9,665 bases of DNA from Anaerolineae bacterium (GTDB lineage: Bacteria; Chloroflexota; Anaerolineae; UBA1429). Made by a program: the position numbers and the translations under genes. The first letter of the stretch is position 1, and each line of letters starts with the position of its first letter. Below the pieces are notes generated by a model. The model did not search any database. It had not been told where the DNA came from and saw only the letters and a list, made by a program, of their open reading frames with translations. The DNA is taken from positions 1 to 9,665 of the forward strand of contig SKRJ01000197.1 of assembly GCA_007118555.1 (NCBI GenBank), written 5' to 3'. This document shows positions 1 through 6,203 of this stretch, in pieces.

Positions 1-2008
1 ACAGGCTGGAGAGAATCGAGCAGAGCTCGGTGGAGGAGGCGCTATCGCCCTCGACACCGCTATAGTTCTGCTCAAAGGTCAGGCTGGCGGACATACTCAG
101 GGGCCGATGCTGTGCAAAGCGCCCCGCCAGATACGAGGCCAGGATCATGTTGCCCTTGCCATGGATCGGGCCGCTCATCTTGACCTCGCGCTCGACGCTG
201 ATGACCGCGGAACGCCCCATATAGGTGCGGGCCGAGATGCGCGAAGGCAGCCCAAAGATGAAATCGGCCGACTGGGCTACAGAGAGGGCGTTGATCTGAC
301 CCACCGTAGCCCCCTCGGTCTGGACGAGGATGGTGCCGTTCTGAATCGTCTCCAGATAGCGCTCCTTGATATAGTCCAAACGATGGCGCTTGGCCTCGAC
401 GGCGTTCTGCACATCGCTGGCCTGGGTGAGCTCGTGCCCAGAGCGCTTGGCCTGATAGGACGACTCGCGCACCAGGTCGGCCATGGTGGCAAAGTGCGTC
501 GAGAGCTTTTCCTGGTCGGAGGCAGTACGGCTGCTCTCTTCAGCGACACGCGCCACAGCCCCGGGACTAAACTGTACCAGATCCTCACGCCGACAGAGGT
601 CGCCTATGAAGCCGGCCAGGCTATGCAGGTTGTCGTCGTCACGCTTCATCTCCATCACAAACTCGGCCTTGACCTTGAAGAGCTCACGAAACTCTTCGTC
701 CAGCATATAGAGCAGTTGATAGAGGCGCTGATCGCCGATGACAATGACCTTGACATCCAGCGGGATCGGCTCTGGTTCCAGGCTGACGGTGGCCACCAGG
801 CCAAAGAACTGGGCCATCTCCTCGATTTTGATCTCGTCATTGCGCAGGGCGCGCTTGAGGGCATCATAGGCCATGGCATTGCTCAGCAGGCCGCGTGCCT
901 CGACGACCAGATATCCGCCGTTAGCATGGTGCAGGGCGCCCGGCCGGATCTGGCGGAAATCGGTGACCATGGTGCCAAACTCGGTGCGGTGCTCGATGCG
1001 TCCCAAGAGATTGTGATAGGTGGGATTGTCCTCGATGATGACGGGGGCGGGCTCTCCCGGTTCATTCTGAGCCAGTACGCTAATGGCGTACCGATCGAGG
1101 AACCTCTCTCGCTGGCGTTCCGGAGACATGCCAAAAGGCATCTGTTGCTGACCTTCTTGCGGTAAGAGCCGATTCAGGTTGCTGATGATGTCAGAGCGCA
1201 CTGCGTCCAGATGCTCCAACACCTGCGAGCAATCCTCAAAGGACTCGCGGATGTCGGCCATGAGGGTATCCAGCAAAAAGCCCACCATCTCGGCGTTGAT
1301 GCTCTCCAGGGCTTCTTTGCTTTCGCGATCAAGCTCGCGCGCCTTGCGCATGGCCTCGTCAAACTCTCTCTGGAGCTCGGGTCGGTGCGCCTCAAAGCGC
1401 TTTTTAATCTCCGGATCGAGTTTCTGATAGTCTTCTGCGCTAAGAACCTCTCCATTGAGCATGGGAGCGATGGCCAGTCCGGCCGGTGAACGGATGAGGG
1501 CAAAGCCACGCTCGTTAAGGTAGGTCTCCAGATTCTGATAGATCTCCATCTGGCGCTCTTGCATCTCTTGCATAAACTCGCGGCGTCGTTCTTCATACGA
1601 CTGCCCCTCGAACATGCGTGGGAGCTCGTCCTGAATGCGCTCTATGAGCTCCTCCATCATGTGGCGGAGCTCGTCGGTCCGGCCAGAGGGCAGTTGGAGA
1701 GCGCGAGGCTTGCGCGGATCATCAAAGTTGTAGACATAGCACCAGTCAGGGGGCGCGGGGCGCTCGGCGGCGCGCTTGGCCAAAAAGCTCCGCACGGCAG
1801 AGGTGCGGCCCGAGCCTGGCGGCCCGACAGCATAGATGTTATAGCCTTTGCTGGGGATCTCGGCACCAAAGTCGATGGCCGTTACCGCCCGATCCTGGCC
1901 AATGACGCGCTCAAGAGGCTCCAGCTCGGCCGTGGACTCGAATGTATAGATAGAAGCGTCTGTGCGCTGACGCAACTGCTCTGGTTTGAGACGATTGTTG
2001 TTGCTCAT
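1..2008 (-). CDS. Lon-like ATP-dependent protease (AAA_32 / COG1067, peptidase S16), 3' end cut by window
   Basis: The frame is open from the ATG at 2008 to the window edge (669 residues, no stop), so the C-terminus is missing; relatives are usually around 800 residues. This is a cytoplasmic ATP-driven serine protease of the LonB-like group without the classical Lon N-terminal domain. Visible parts: a helix and IGQDRA box (36-41), Walker A GPPGSGRT (62-69), a long charged, coiled-coil-like insertion (about 115-280), a Walker B-like region GGYLVVEARGLL (364-375), and a start of the S16 protease domain with the GDSASS motif, putting the nucleophile at Ser656. The paired catalytic Lys should lie just beyond the window. 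The Walker A lysine is Arg68, and Glu370 sits where Asp is usual; from memory Arg is common in this subfamily. The start is set by GGGAGG upstream of the ATG. It is transcribed alone from the promoter at 2053-2081. Substrates are unknown; protein quality control is an inference from the family. Confidence 0.92.
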   Translation of the reverse strand, partial: MSNNNRLKPEQLRQRTDASIYTFESTAELEPLERVIGQDRAVTAIDFGAEIPSKGYNIYAVGPPGSGRTSAVRSFLAKRAAERPAPPDWCYVYNFDDPRKPRALQLPSGRTDELRHMMEELIERIQDELPRMFEGQSYEERRREFMQEMQERQMEIYQNLETYLNERGFALIRSPAGLAIAPMLNGEVLSAEDYQKLDPEIKKRFEAHRPELQREFDEAMRKARELDRESKEALESINAEMVGFLLDTLMADIRESFEDCSQVLEHLDAVRSDIISNLNRLLPQEGQQQMPFGMSPERQRERFLDRYAISVLAQNEPGEPAPVIIEDNPTYHNLLGRIEHRTEFGTMVTDFRQIRPGALHHANGGYLVVEARGLLSNAMAYDALKRALRNDEIKIEEMAQFFGLVATVSLEPEPIPLDVKVIVIGDQRLYQLLYMLDEEFRELFKVKAEFVMEMKRDDDNLHSLAGFIGDLCRREDLVQFSPGAVARVAEESSRTASDQEKLSTHFATMADLVRESSYQAKRSGHELTQASDVQNAVEAKRHRLDYIKERYLETIQNGTILVQTEGATVGQINALSVAQSADFIFGLPSRISARTYMGRSAVISVEREVKMSGPIHGKGNMILASYLAGRFAQHRPLSMSASLTFEQNYSGVEGDSASSTELCSILSSL

Positions 2009-2052
2009 GAAGCGACCTCCCCGCTCGATTGCAGCCATACGTTACCGCTTCA

Positions 2053-2081
2053 ATTATAGCATGCGGGGTAGGGCGCATCAA
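2053..2081 (-). promoter_or_regulatory. Sigma70-like promoter for the Lon-like protease gene
   Basis: On the minus strand a -35 box TTGATG (2081-2076), a 17-bp spacer and a perfect -10 box TATAAT (2058-2053) lie upstream of the ATG at 2008. The predicted start is near 2046, giving a leader of about 38 nt. Hexamers and spacing are seen directly; activity is inferred. No heat-shock inverted repeat (CIRCE-like) was seen around it. Confidence 0.7.
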
Positions 2082-2146
2082 CCCATTCTGTGGGCAGGGT
2101 TACGGCGCTTCCAAAGCCAATACGAGCTTCAAGTGCGCCGTGCGAC

Positions 2147-2171
2147 CGGGCCCATGGCATGCCGTGGCCCG
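2147..2171 (-). terminator. GC-rich imperfect hairpin after the membrane-protein gene (possible terminator)
   Basis: The sequence forms an arm pair of about 11 bp (CGGGCC, then ATGGC after a bulged C, against GCCGTGGCCCG) roughly 40 nt past the stop codon of the YesL-like gene and before the protease promoter. No U-tract follows on the minus strand, so it is not a canonical intrinsic terminator. It may aid Rho-dependent termination or protect the 3' end. The short loop weakens the innermost pairs. Confidence 0.3.
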
Positions 2172-2209
2172 ACCCTATGCGGCAACGCTATCGTAGCCTC
2201 GGAGACAGA

Positions 2210-2920
2210 CTAGACCGGGGGTGTGGGGGGGCGGGGGTCGTCGATCTTGCCCAGCTTGTGCAGCAGGATCAGGACCGCATTGTTGCCCAGCAGGGCAATG
2301 ATCGTCATGCCGGCAAAGATGAGAACAATGGCGACGACGCCGCTGAGAACAGCGATGAGGGCCGTAAAAGAAACAAAGAAAAAGGCATAGAACGGATTGA
2401 CGAGGATGAGCAGCGCCGAGTTGCGCCAGGCCATAAGCATACGCGGCTCTTCGAGCTGGATCAGCATGGGCCAAAAGTAGAGCTGCATGACGATCCAAAA
2501 GAACATCAGGGCCAGCCAGAACCCGCCGATCACCAGGCCCCAGACGCCTTGGACGCGACTTGAGTAGAACCAGAGATTGACGAAAATCAGCCAGATGACG
2601 AGGATGTTGGCCAGCAACCAGAGGATGGCGCGCCACCAGTAGAGGCGCACCCCGTCGATAAAGTCGGCAAAGTGAAAGGTCTTGCCGCGAGCGACGCGGT
2701 GGGTGACATAGTAGATGCCGGCGGTGCTCATCGGAAAGAGAAACACGCCGAGGAGCAAGAGCAGAACCGTGAGAACCGGCACCGCGAGAGAGACAACGGC
2801 AAAAAGGGGCAGCGCCCAAGAGAGAAACCAGGCGATGTTGACCACGGTCAACGGCAAGAGCTCTTCCCAGGTGTCACGCAGGCTCTGCCAAAAGACAGAC
2901 ATGGCCTCTTGAATCAACAT
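2210..2920 (-). CDS. Multi-pass membrane protein, YesL/DUF624-like
   Basis: A 236-residue integral membrane protein with about five or six hydrophobic segments: roughly 22-45, 46-66, 97-119, 127-151, 168-190 and 192-216. The N-terminus (FWQSLRDTWEELLPLTVVNI) and the following Trp-rich segment, the THRVARGK loop with a DFIDG stretch, and an NPFY motif in the second half resemble DUF624/YesL proteins. That family is often found beside carbohydrate transport genes but has no defined biochemical activity. The tail is short and proline-rich (RPPTPPV). I chose the ATG at 2920, not the longer in-frame start at 3010, because GGGAGGAG sits 8 nt before it and the extra 30 residues are Gly/Arg-rich and unlike the family. 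It has its own promoter at 3057-3085 and a leader of about 130 nt. The family call is moderate; a membrane protein of unknown function is certain. Confidence 0.75.
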   Translation of the reverse strand: MLIQEAMSVFWQSLRDTWEELLPLTVVNIAWFLSWALPLFAVVSLAVPVLTVLLLLLGVFLFPMSTAGIYYVTHRVARGKTFHFADFIDGVRLYWWRAILWLLANILVIWLIFVNLWFYSSRVQGVWGLVIGGFWLALMFFWIVMQLYFWPMLIQLEEPRMLMAWRNSALLILVNPFYAFFFVSFTALIAVLSGVVAIVLIFAGMTIIALLGNNAVLILLHKLGKIDDPRPPTPPV

Positions 2921-2928
2921 GCGACTCA

Positions 2929-2942
2929 CTCCTCCCTTGGAG
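2929..2942 (-). promoter_or_regulatory. Strong ribosome binding site flanked by an anti-SD stretch
   Basis: GGGAGGAG (2936-2929) lies 8 nt before the ATG at 2920 and decides that start. Immediately upstream, CTCC (2942-2939) can pair with GGAG inside the SD across a 3-nt loop, so the site could be partly hidden. The pairing is short and its relevance is speculative. Confidence 0.5.
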
Positions 2943-2984
2943 ATGGTTCCCTGGCGCCCGAGCTTGGTCTCGCATCCCGTGGTC

Positions 2985-3005
2985 CCGCCTTCGCGACCGA
3001 GGCGG
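2985..3005 (-). other. Hairpin in the leader of the membrane-protein gene
   Basis: The arms CCGCCT and AGGCGG pair perfectly (6 bp) around a 9-nt loop in the middle of the roughly 130-nt leader between the predicted transcription start (near 3050) and the ATG at 2920. No known riboswitch consensus was recognised. Confidence 0.4.
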
Positions 3006-3056
3006 CGCATGGCATCGGTTGTACCGTGTCCGAGTCTAGCGCTGGTTGTAACGCCG

Positions 3057-3085
3057 ATTCTACTGAAGCGGACCGTTCCTGTAAA
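3057..3085 (-). promoter_or_regulatory. Sigma70-like promoter for the YesL-like gene, overlapping the S1 terminator tail
   Basis: On the minus strand a -35 box TTTACA (3085-3080, 5 of 6 to consensus), a 17-bp spacer and a -10 box TAGAAT (3062-3057, 5 of 6) precede the gene starting at 2920. The -35 box lies in the T-rich tail of the S1-gene terminator, so termination and initiation share bases. The predicted start is near 3050. Confidence 0.6.
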
Positions 3086-3118
3086 ATGAAACAGGACAAG
3101 CCTGCGCGGCTTGTCCTG
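3082..3118 (-). terminator. Intrinsic terminator of the S1-domain gene
   Basis: A perfect 11-bp stem, CAGGACAAGCC with GGCTTGTCCTG, closes a 5-nt loop (3092-3118). On the minus strand it is followed by the T-rich run TTTCATTTTA. It starts about 18 nt after the S1-gene stop codon. This is the one textbook Rho-independent terminator in the window. On the plus strand no T-tract follows, so it is directional. Confidence 0.88.
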
Positions 3119-3136
3119 AGAATCGATCCGATCTCG

Positions 3137-3862
3137 CTAGTTGCGGTTGCGCCGCTGGTTGTCCAGCGCTTCTTGCCAAGCCGCGGCAAAGACGCTGACC
3201 CCGTTGTCCTCTTGGGTCTCGGGCTGATAGGTGGGCTCTGCTTCGCTCTCTGTCTGCTTCATCGAGAGCGAGAGACGCCGGCGCTCTTTGTCCACATCGA
3301 GAACGCGCACCTGGACTTCTTGCCCCACCTCGAGCACCTCACGGGGGTGGTTTACATACTCGTTCGAGAGCTCCGAGATATGCAGCAGGCCGTCGGTCTG
3401 GGCGCCGATATCCACAAAGGCGCCGAAATCCACGAGCCGCACCACGCGCCCGGTCACCTCGCTGCCGGCCTTGACCTGCTCCAGAGGCTTTTTCTCGCTG
3501 CGCCCGGCGCCGGGGACGGTCAGACTGATGCGATTGCGATCCAGGTCCACGCGACGCACCTGCACATCGATCACATCACCGACCTTGAGGGTCTTGTCGA
3601 TGCCGGCTCTTTGCAGCGTCGAGATATGCGCGAGGCCATCTCGCCCTACGCCGATATCGACAAACGCGCCAAACTCGACGATCCTTCGTACTCTACCCTT
3701 GAGACGTTGGCCGCTCTTGAGTTCGCTGATCTCGGAGGGGCGAGCGTCGGCCTTGGCCTGCTCTTGGGGCGCCCCGCCCTCAGCAGCCGAGACGGTTTGC
3801 TCTTGTTCTTGCTTGGGTTCTTCTGACTGAGCCGTCTGCTCAGTCCTTTCCTCACTGACCAT
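3137..3862 (-). CDS. RNA-binding protein with two S1 domains (short ribosomal S1-like)
   Basis: A 241-residue cytoplasmic protein. Residues 1-48 are acidic, Gln/Glu-rich and probably disordered. Two S1 (OB-fold) domains follow, at about 49-116 and 132-202. Each carries the hallmark order V-x-R/G, then FGAFVDIG (64-71 and 146-153), a DGL-x-HIS box (75-81 and 157-163), VGD/VGQ and a VDxDxxRxSLS/T ending. The C-terminal 40 residues are polar and end in an Arg/Asn-rich tail. E. coli S1 has six such domains, so this is a short relative of the kind often annotated as 30S ribosomal protein S1 or S1 RNA-binding protein. Roles in mRNA binding or translation are known for the family; the exact role here is inferred. 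The ATG at 3862 has GGAGGGG about 12 nt upstream. The gene is a single unit between its own promoter (3913-3941) and terminator. Confidence 0.93.
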   Translation of the reverse strand: MVSEERTEQTAQSEEPKQEQEQTVSAAEGGAPQEQAKADARPSEISELKSGQRLKGRVRRIVEFGAFVDIGVGRDGLAHISTLQRAGIDKTLKVGDVIDVQVRRVDLDRNRISLTVPGAGRSEKKPLEQVKAGSEVTGRVVRLVDFGAFVDIGAQTDGLLHISELSNEYVNHPREVLEVGQEVQVRVLDVDKERRRLSLSMKQTESEAEPTYQPETQEDNGVSVFAAAWQEALDNQRRNRN

Positions 3863-3912
3863 ACCTGCCGATCCCCTCCATTAATGTGGTTATCATCCAC
3901 AGACCAACCGCC

Positions 3913-3941
3913 ATTATCCCACAGACATAGGGGGGCGTCAA
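3913..3941 (-). promoter_or_regulatory. Sigma70-like promoter for the S1-domain gene
   Basis: On the minus strand TTGACG (3941-3936), a 17-bp spacer and GATAAT (3918-3913) match the consensus at 5 of 6 positions each. The predicted start is near 3906, giving a leader of about 44 nt before the ATG at 3862. The upstream gene ends at 4018, so the promoter occupies the gap. Confidence 0.7.
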
Positions 3942-3956
3942 ATGGCCCTGGCCTGC

Positions 3957-3986
3957 GCCGCATGGCCTGTCGCGGCACAGGGCGGC
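3957..3986 (-). terminator. GC-rich hairpin after the isomerase gene (possible operon end)
   Basis: The stem combines two perfectly paired blocks, GCCGC/GCGGC (outer) and CCTGT/ACAGG (inner), around a 6-nt loop, with a 4-nt bulge on one side. It lies about 31 nt after the isomerase stop codon and just before the S1 promoter. No U-tract follows, so it may mark the operon end only with help from Rho or as a 3'-end stabiliser. Confidence 0.35.
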
Positions 3987-4017
3987 GAGGTCTTGTGCTC
4001 CAAAGAGCGCGTGTCGG

Positions 4018-4848
4018 CTACAGGCCTGCCATGCGGCGCGTATTCCGATAGCCCAACTCCATCTCCAGGGCCTGATCATAGGCGCGGTGCGGGGCGCGGT
4101 CGGTCAGCTCGAGCTGCAGAGGCCGCGCAAAGCCCACCTCACGCAGGGCAGAGATGACGTTGGGCCAGTCGATGTTGCCCTGCCCGGGCGGCAGGTGATC
4201 GTCCACCTCGCCCCAGTTGTCGTGCAGATGCAGGGTCAGCAGGCGCTGGCCGGCCATGCGGATGGCGCGCGGCGCGCCGAGGTCGCCCAGGTTGGCGTGC
4301 CCGGTATCCACGCAGACGCCCAGATGGTCGGCTCCCAAGTGCTCGATCAGACTGAGGATATAGACCCAGTGCGCCAGTGTGCGCCCATTCTCCAGAGCCA
4401 GCTCGACGCCGCGCTCGGCGGCCCAGGCCTGTGCGGGGGCCAACGCGGCCATATCCTGTGCCAAAAGCTCGGGGATGTCGGGGAGATCGCCCAGGGTGAG
4501 GCCCAGCAGAATGGGGGCGTGCACCACAATGACCTGGGCGCCCACGGCATGGCAGACCTCGATGGCATTGTTCAGGTAGCCCGTGGCCTCCTCCTCCGTC
4601 CTGCCCAGCACGAATCCGCCCGGCGACTCGGCATGGACCGACCAGCTTTCCAGGCCGATGGACTCGGCATAGGCCCCGATCTCTTGCGCCTCGTCGACCG
4701 TGAGATGGCACAGATGCGAGTACTCGACGGTCTCATAGCCCAGGGCGCGGTTGCGGTCCAGGGAGCGCTTGATGGCTGCCACGTCGAAATCTGTGGTGAG
4801 GCCGAGCTCGCCGCCATCATAGAGCGTGTTACAACCGATCTTTTTCAT
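4018..4848 (-). CDS. Sugar phosphate isomerase/epimerase-like TIM-barrel protein (AP endonuclease 2 family)
   Basis: A 276-residue cytoplasmic protein of the xylose-isomerase-like TIM-barrel superfamily (PF01261). The expected metal-ligand pattern appears in order: His72 in SVHAE, His110 in VVHAP, Glu153 in LALENG, Asp181 and His184 in CVDTGHAN, His207/Asp210 in LHLHDNW, and Glu247 in QLELTD. The length is normal for the family. Members isomerise or epimerise sugars and polyols (IolE, hydroxypyruvate isomerase, tagatose epimerase), or act on abasic DNA (endonuclease IV); the substrate here cannot be read from sequence. The HLHDNWGEVDDH loop followed by GNIDW is typical of the sugar-isomerase side. 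The ATG at 4848 has GGAGG 5 nt upstream; a longer frame to 4995 overlaps the DUF554 gene and is Ser/Trp-rich nonsense. It is the last gene of the putative operon, 22 nt after DUF554. Confidence 0.88.
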   Translation of the reverse strand: MKKIGCNTLYDGGELGLTTDFDVAAIKRSLDRNRALGYETVEYSHLCHLTVDEAQEIGAYAESIGLESWSVHAESPGGFVLGRTEEEATGYLNNAIEVCHAVGAQVIVVHAPILLGLTLGDLPDIPELLAQDMAALAPAQAWAAERGVELALENGRTLAHWVYILSLIEHLGADHLGVCVDTGHANLGDLGAPRAIRMAGQRLLTLHLHDNWGEVDDHLPPGQGNIDWPNVISALREVGFARPLQLELTDRAPHRAYDQALEMELGYRNTRRMAGL

Positions 4849-4870
4849 GGGAACCTCCGTGAATAGGGGA

Positions 4871-5587
4871 TCAGGGGGCCAGGGGGATGCCCAGCGCATG
4901 GAGCGCGGCCACCACCAGCGGCGCGATGAGGAGCGCTGGCAGCAGATTGGCGACGCGGATGCGCTTGAGATCCAGGAGCAGGAGCCCGATGGCAAGAATG
5001 AGAACCCCGCCGGTGGCGGACATCTCGGCGATCATGGGCGCGGTGAGGGCCTGCTCGGCGAGCCCGGCCAGCAGCGTGATGCCGCCCTGGTAGATGAGCA
5101 GCGTGAGTATGGAAAAGAGCACGCCGATGCCCAGGGTAGAGGCAAAGGCCAGCGCGGCAAAGCCATCGAGCACCGACTTGATCGCCAGGAGCGAGAAATC
5201 GCCGGTGAGCCCATCCTGGATGGCGCCCAGGATCGTCATGGGTCCGACGCAAAAGACCAGGCTGGCGGTGACAAAGCCCTCGGTAAAGTGGGCGAGGCTC
5301 CGCTCAGAGAGGCGGCGGGCGACGCGCTGCTGTAGCCATTCGCTGGCGCGTTCCAGCCCGGCCGAGATCTGCCACCACTCGCCCAACACAGCGCCCACCA
5401 GGACGCTGCCCATGACGATCAGGATGTTCTGGGTCTGCAAGGTCAGATGAATGCCCACAACCAGAGTTACCAGGCCAATGCCGTGCATGACGGTCTCTCG
5501 CATGCGTTGAGGCAGGCGGTCACCCAAAAGGGTTCCCAGCCCGCCTCCCAAAAGCACAGCGATAATATTGATGATTGTGCCGGTCAA
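4871..5587 (-). CDS. DUF554 family membrane protein (YqgA/YdfK-like)
   Basis: A 238-residue polytopic membrane protein with six or seven hydrophobic segments (about 3-22, 34-50, 53-70, 105-125, 145-180, 192-206, 213-235). The family signature is clear: a Gly-rich first helix (LLGGGLGTLLGDRLP), VLVGAVLGEWW (62-72), and the central block FCVGPMTILGAIQDGL (112-127) followed by KSVLDG (137-142). Function in the family is unproven; it has been suggested to be a transporter. The start is a TTG at 5587, because no ATG or GTG precedes it in frame near the SD and GGGAGAG sits 8 nt upstream. It begins 36 nt after the ferritin-like gene's stop and ends 22 nt before the isomerase, so co-transcription is likely. 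The family call is firm; the start is likely but not certain. Confidence 0.92.
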   Translation of the reverse strand: MTGTIINIIAVLLGGGLGTLLGDRLPQRMRETVMHGIGLVTLVVGIHLTLQTQNILIVMGSVLVGAVLGEWWQISAGLERASEWLQQRVARRLSERSLAHFTEGFVTASLVFCVGPMTILGAIQDGLTGDFSLLAIKSVLDGFAALAFASTLGIGVLFSILTLLIYQGGITLLAGLAEQALTAPMIAEMSATGGVLILAIGLLLLDLKRIRVANLLPALLIAPLVVAALHALGIPLAP

Positions 5588-5595
5588 CGCCGGAA

Positions 5596-5602
5596 CTCTC
5601 CC
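5596..5602 (-). promoter_or_regulatory. Ribosome binding site supporting a TTG start
   Basis: GGGAGAG on the minus strand lies 8 nt before the TTG at 5587 and is the only SD-like sequence in the 36-nt gap. It is the main support for a non-ATG start of the DUF554 gene. Confidence 0.6.
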
Positions 5603-5623
5603 TTGCCGAAAAGGCGCGTGCCG

Positions 5624-6145
5624 CTAGCCTTCAAAGAAGGGGAGCTCTAGGTCATCAAAGTACCATACACCATCGTTGATCAGGTACTCGTGGGTTTCCT
5701 GCAAAAAGGCATAGTGATGGTCCTCGGCTTTGGCCAGGTACTCCCACAACTCGCGCTCATGCGCGGTCTCGGCTTCTTCGGCCGCCCGCTTGTACAGATC
5801 ATAGCCGCGCTGCTCAAAGTCCATGGCCATCTTTAGGGCCTGTTCATCGGAGGTGTCGGGAGGAATAAGTCCCTCGGCGGCCTCAGCCTCGGGGAAAATG
5901 TCCGTAGGATCGACCTCTTGTGCCAACTCGGCGGCCTGCTCCATGGAGACACAGGCCTGGTCCTTGGAAAAGGCGGCGAACTGGCCACAGAGGATCTCCA
6001 GGTGCTTGGTCTCTTCTTCGATCAGGCTCTGAAAAACGCGCTTGCCATCTACGCTCTCGGTGCGTTCTGCAGCCTCCTGGTAAAAGCGACGTCCCCATAG
6101 CTCGGTGCTCATGCCTTTTTTCAGAATCTCGATTACATCTGCCAT
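5624..6145 (-). CDS. Rubrerythrin-like ferritin-family diiron protein (copy 1)
   Basis: A 173-residue four-helix-bundle protein of the ferritin-like superfamily (COG1633 type) without a rubredoxin domain. A full set of diiron ligands in the usual spacing is visible: Glu15 with Tyr22 (E-x6-Y), Glu45 and His48 (ExxH), Glu111 with Tyr118 (E-x6-Y), and Glu141 and His144 (ExxH). Helices two and three are joined by an acidic linker at about 75-102, and the tail is acidic and aromatic. The family includes peroxide-reducing and iron-oxidising proteins; a protective role for the oxygen-sensitive enzyme encoded upstream is an inference. The ATG at 6145 follows AAGGAG by about 6-7 nt; an extended frame to 6220 has no such support. 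It lies 58 nt after its paralogue and shares its layout, so the pair arose by duplication. Confidence 0.88.
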   Translation of the reverse strand: MADVIEILKKGMSTELWGRRFYQEAAERTESVDGKRVFQSLIEEETKHLEILCGQFAAFSKDQACVSMEQAAELAQEVDPTDIFPEAEAAEGLIPPDTSDEQALKMAMDFEQRGYDLYKRAAEEAETAHERELWEYLAKAEDHHYAFLQETHEYLINDGVWYFDDLELPFFEG

Positions 6146-6203
6146 TGTTCTCTCCTTGTGCAAGAACGTATCTGTATCAACTGGACCAGCAGTCTGTGGG
6201 CTG

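Noticed and set aside
107..1165. A 352-codon plus-strand open frame
   Set aside because: It lies wholly antisense to the Lon-like protease, whose minus-strand frame has clear Walker and GDSASS motifs. The plus-strand product resembles no family and is a shadow of GC-rich codon use.
2965..2990. T-box-like sequence (GGCGGGACCACGGG) in the leader of the membrane-protein gene
   Set aside because: It resembles the T-box consensus at about 10 of 13 positions but lacks the UGGN bulge that pairs with the tRNA end. No stem I or specifier loop fits in the short leader, and the gene is not amino-acid related.
2921..3010. N-terminal extension of the YesL-like protein to an earlier start
   Set aside because: The extra 30 residues are Gly/Arg-rich with no SD, whereas the ATG at 2920 has a near-perfect SD and starts a family-like N-terminus.
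2672..3826. A 384-codon plus-strand open frame across two minus-strand genes
   Set aside because: It runs antisense through the YesL-like gene, a terminator, two promoters' worth of intergenic DNA and the S1 gene, all of which have strong support on the minus strand.
4849..4995. N-terminal extension of the isomerase
   Set aside because: The added 49 residues overlap the DUF554 coding region and are Ser/Trp/Arg-rich. The ATG at 4848 has a strong SD and begins a proper first barrel strand.
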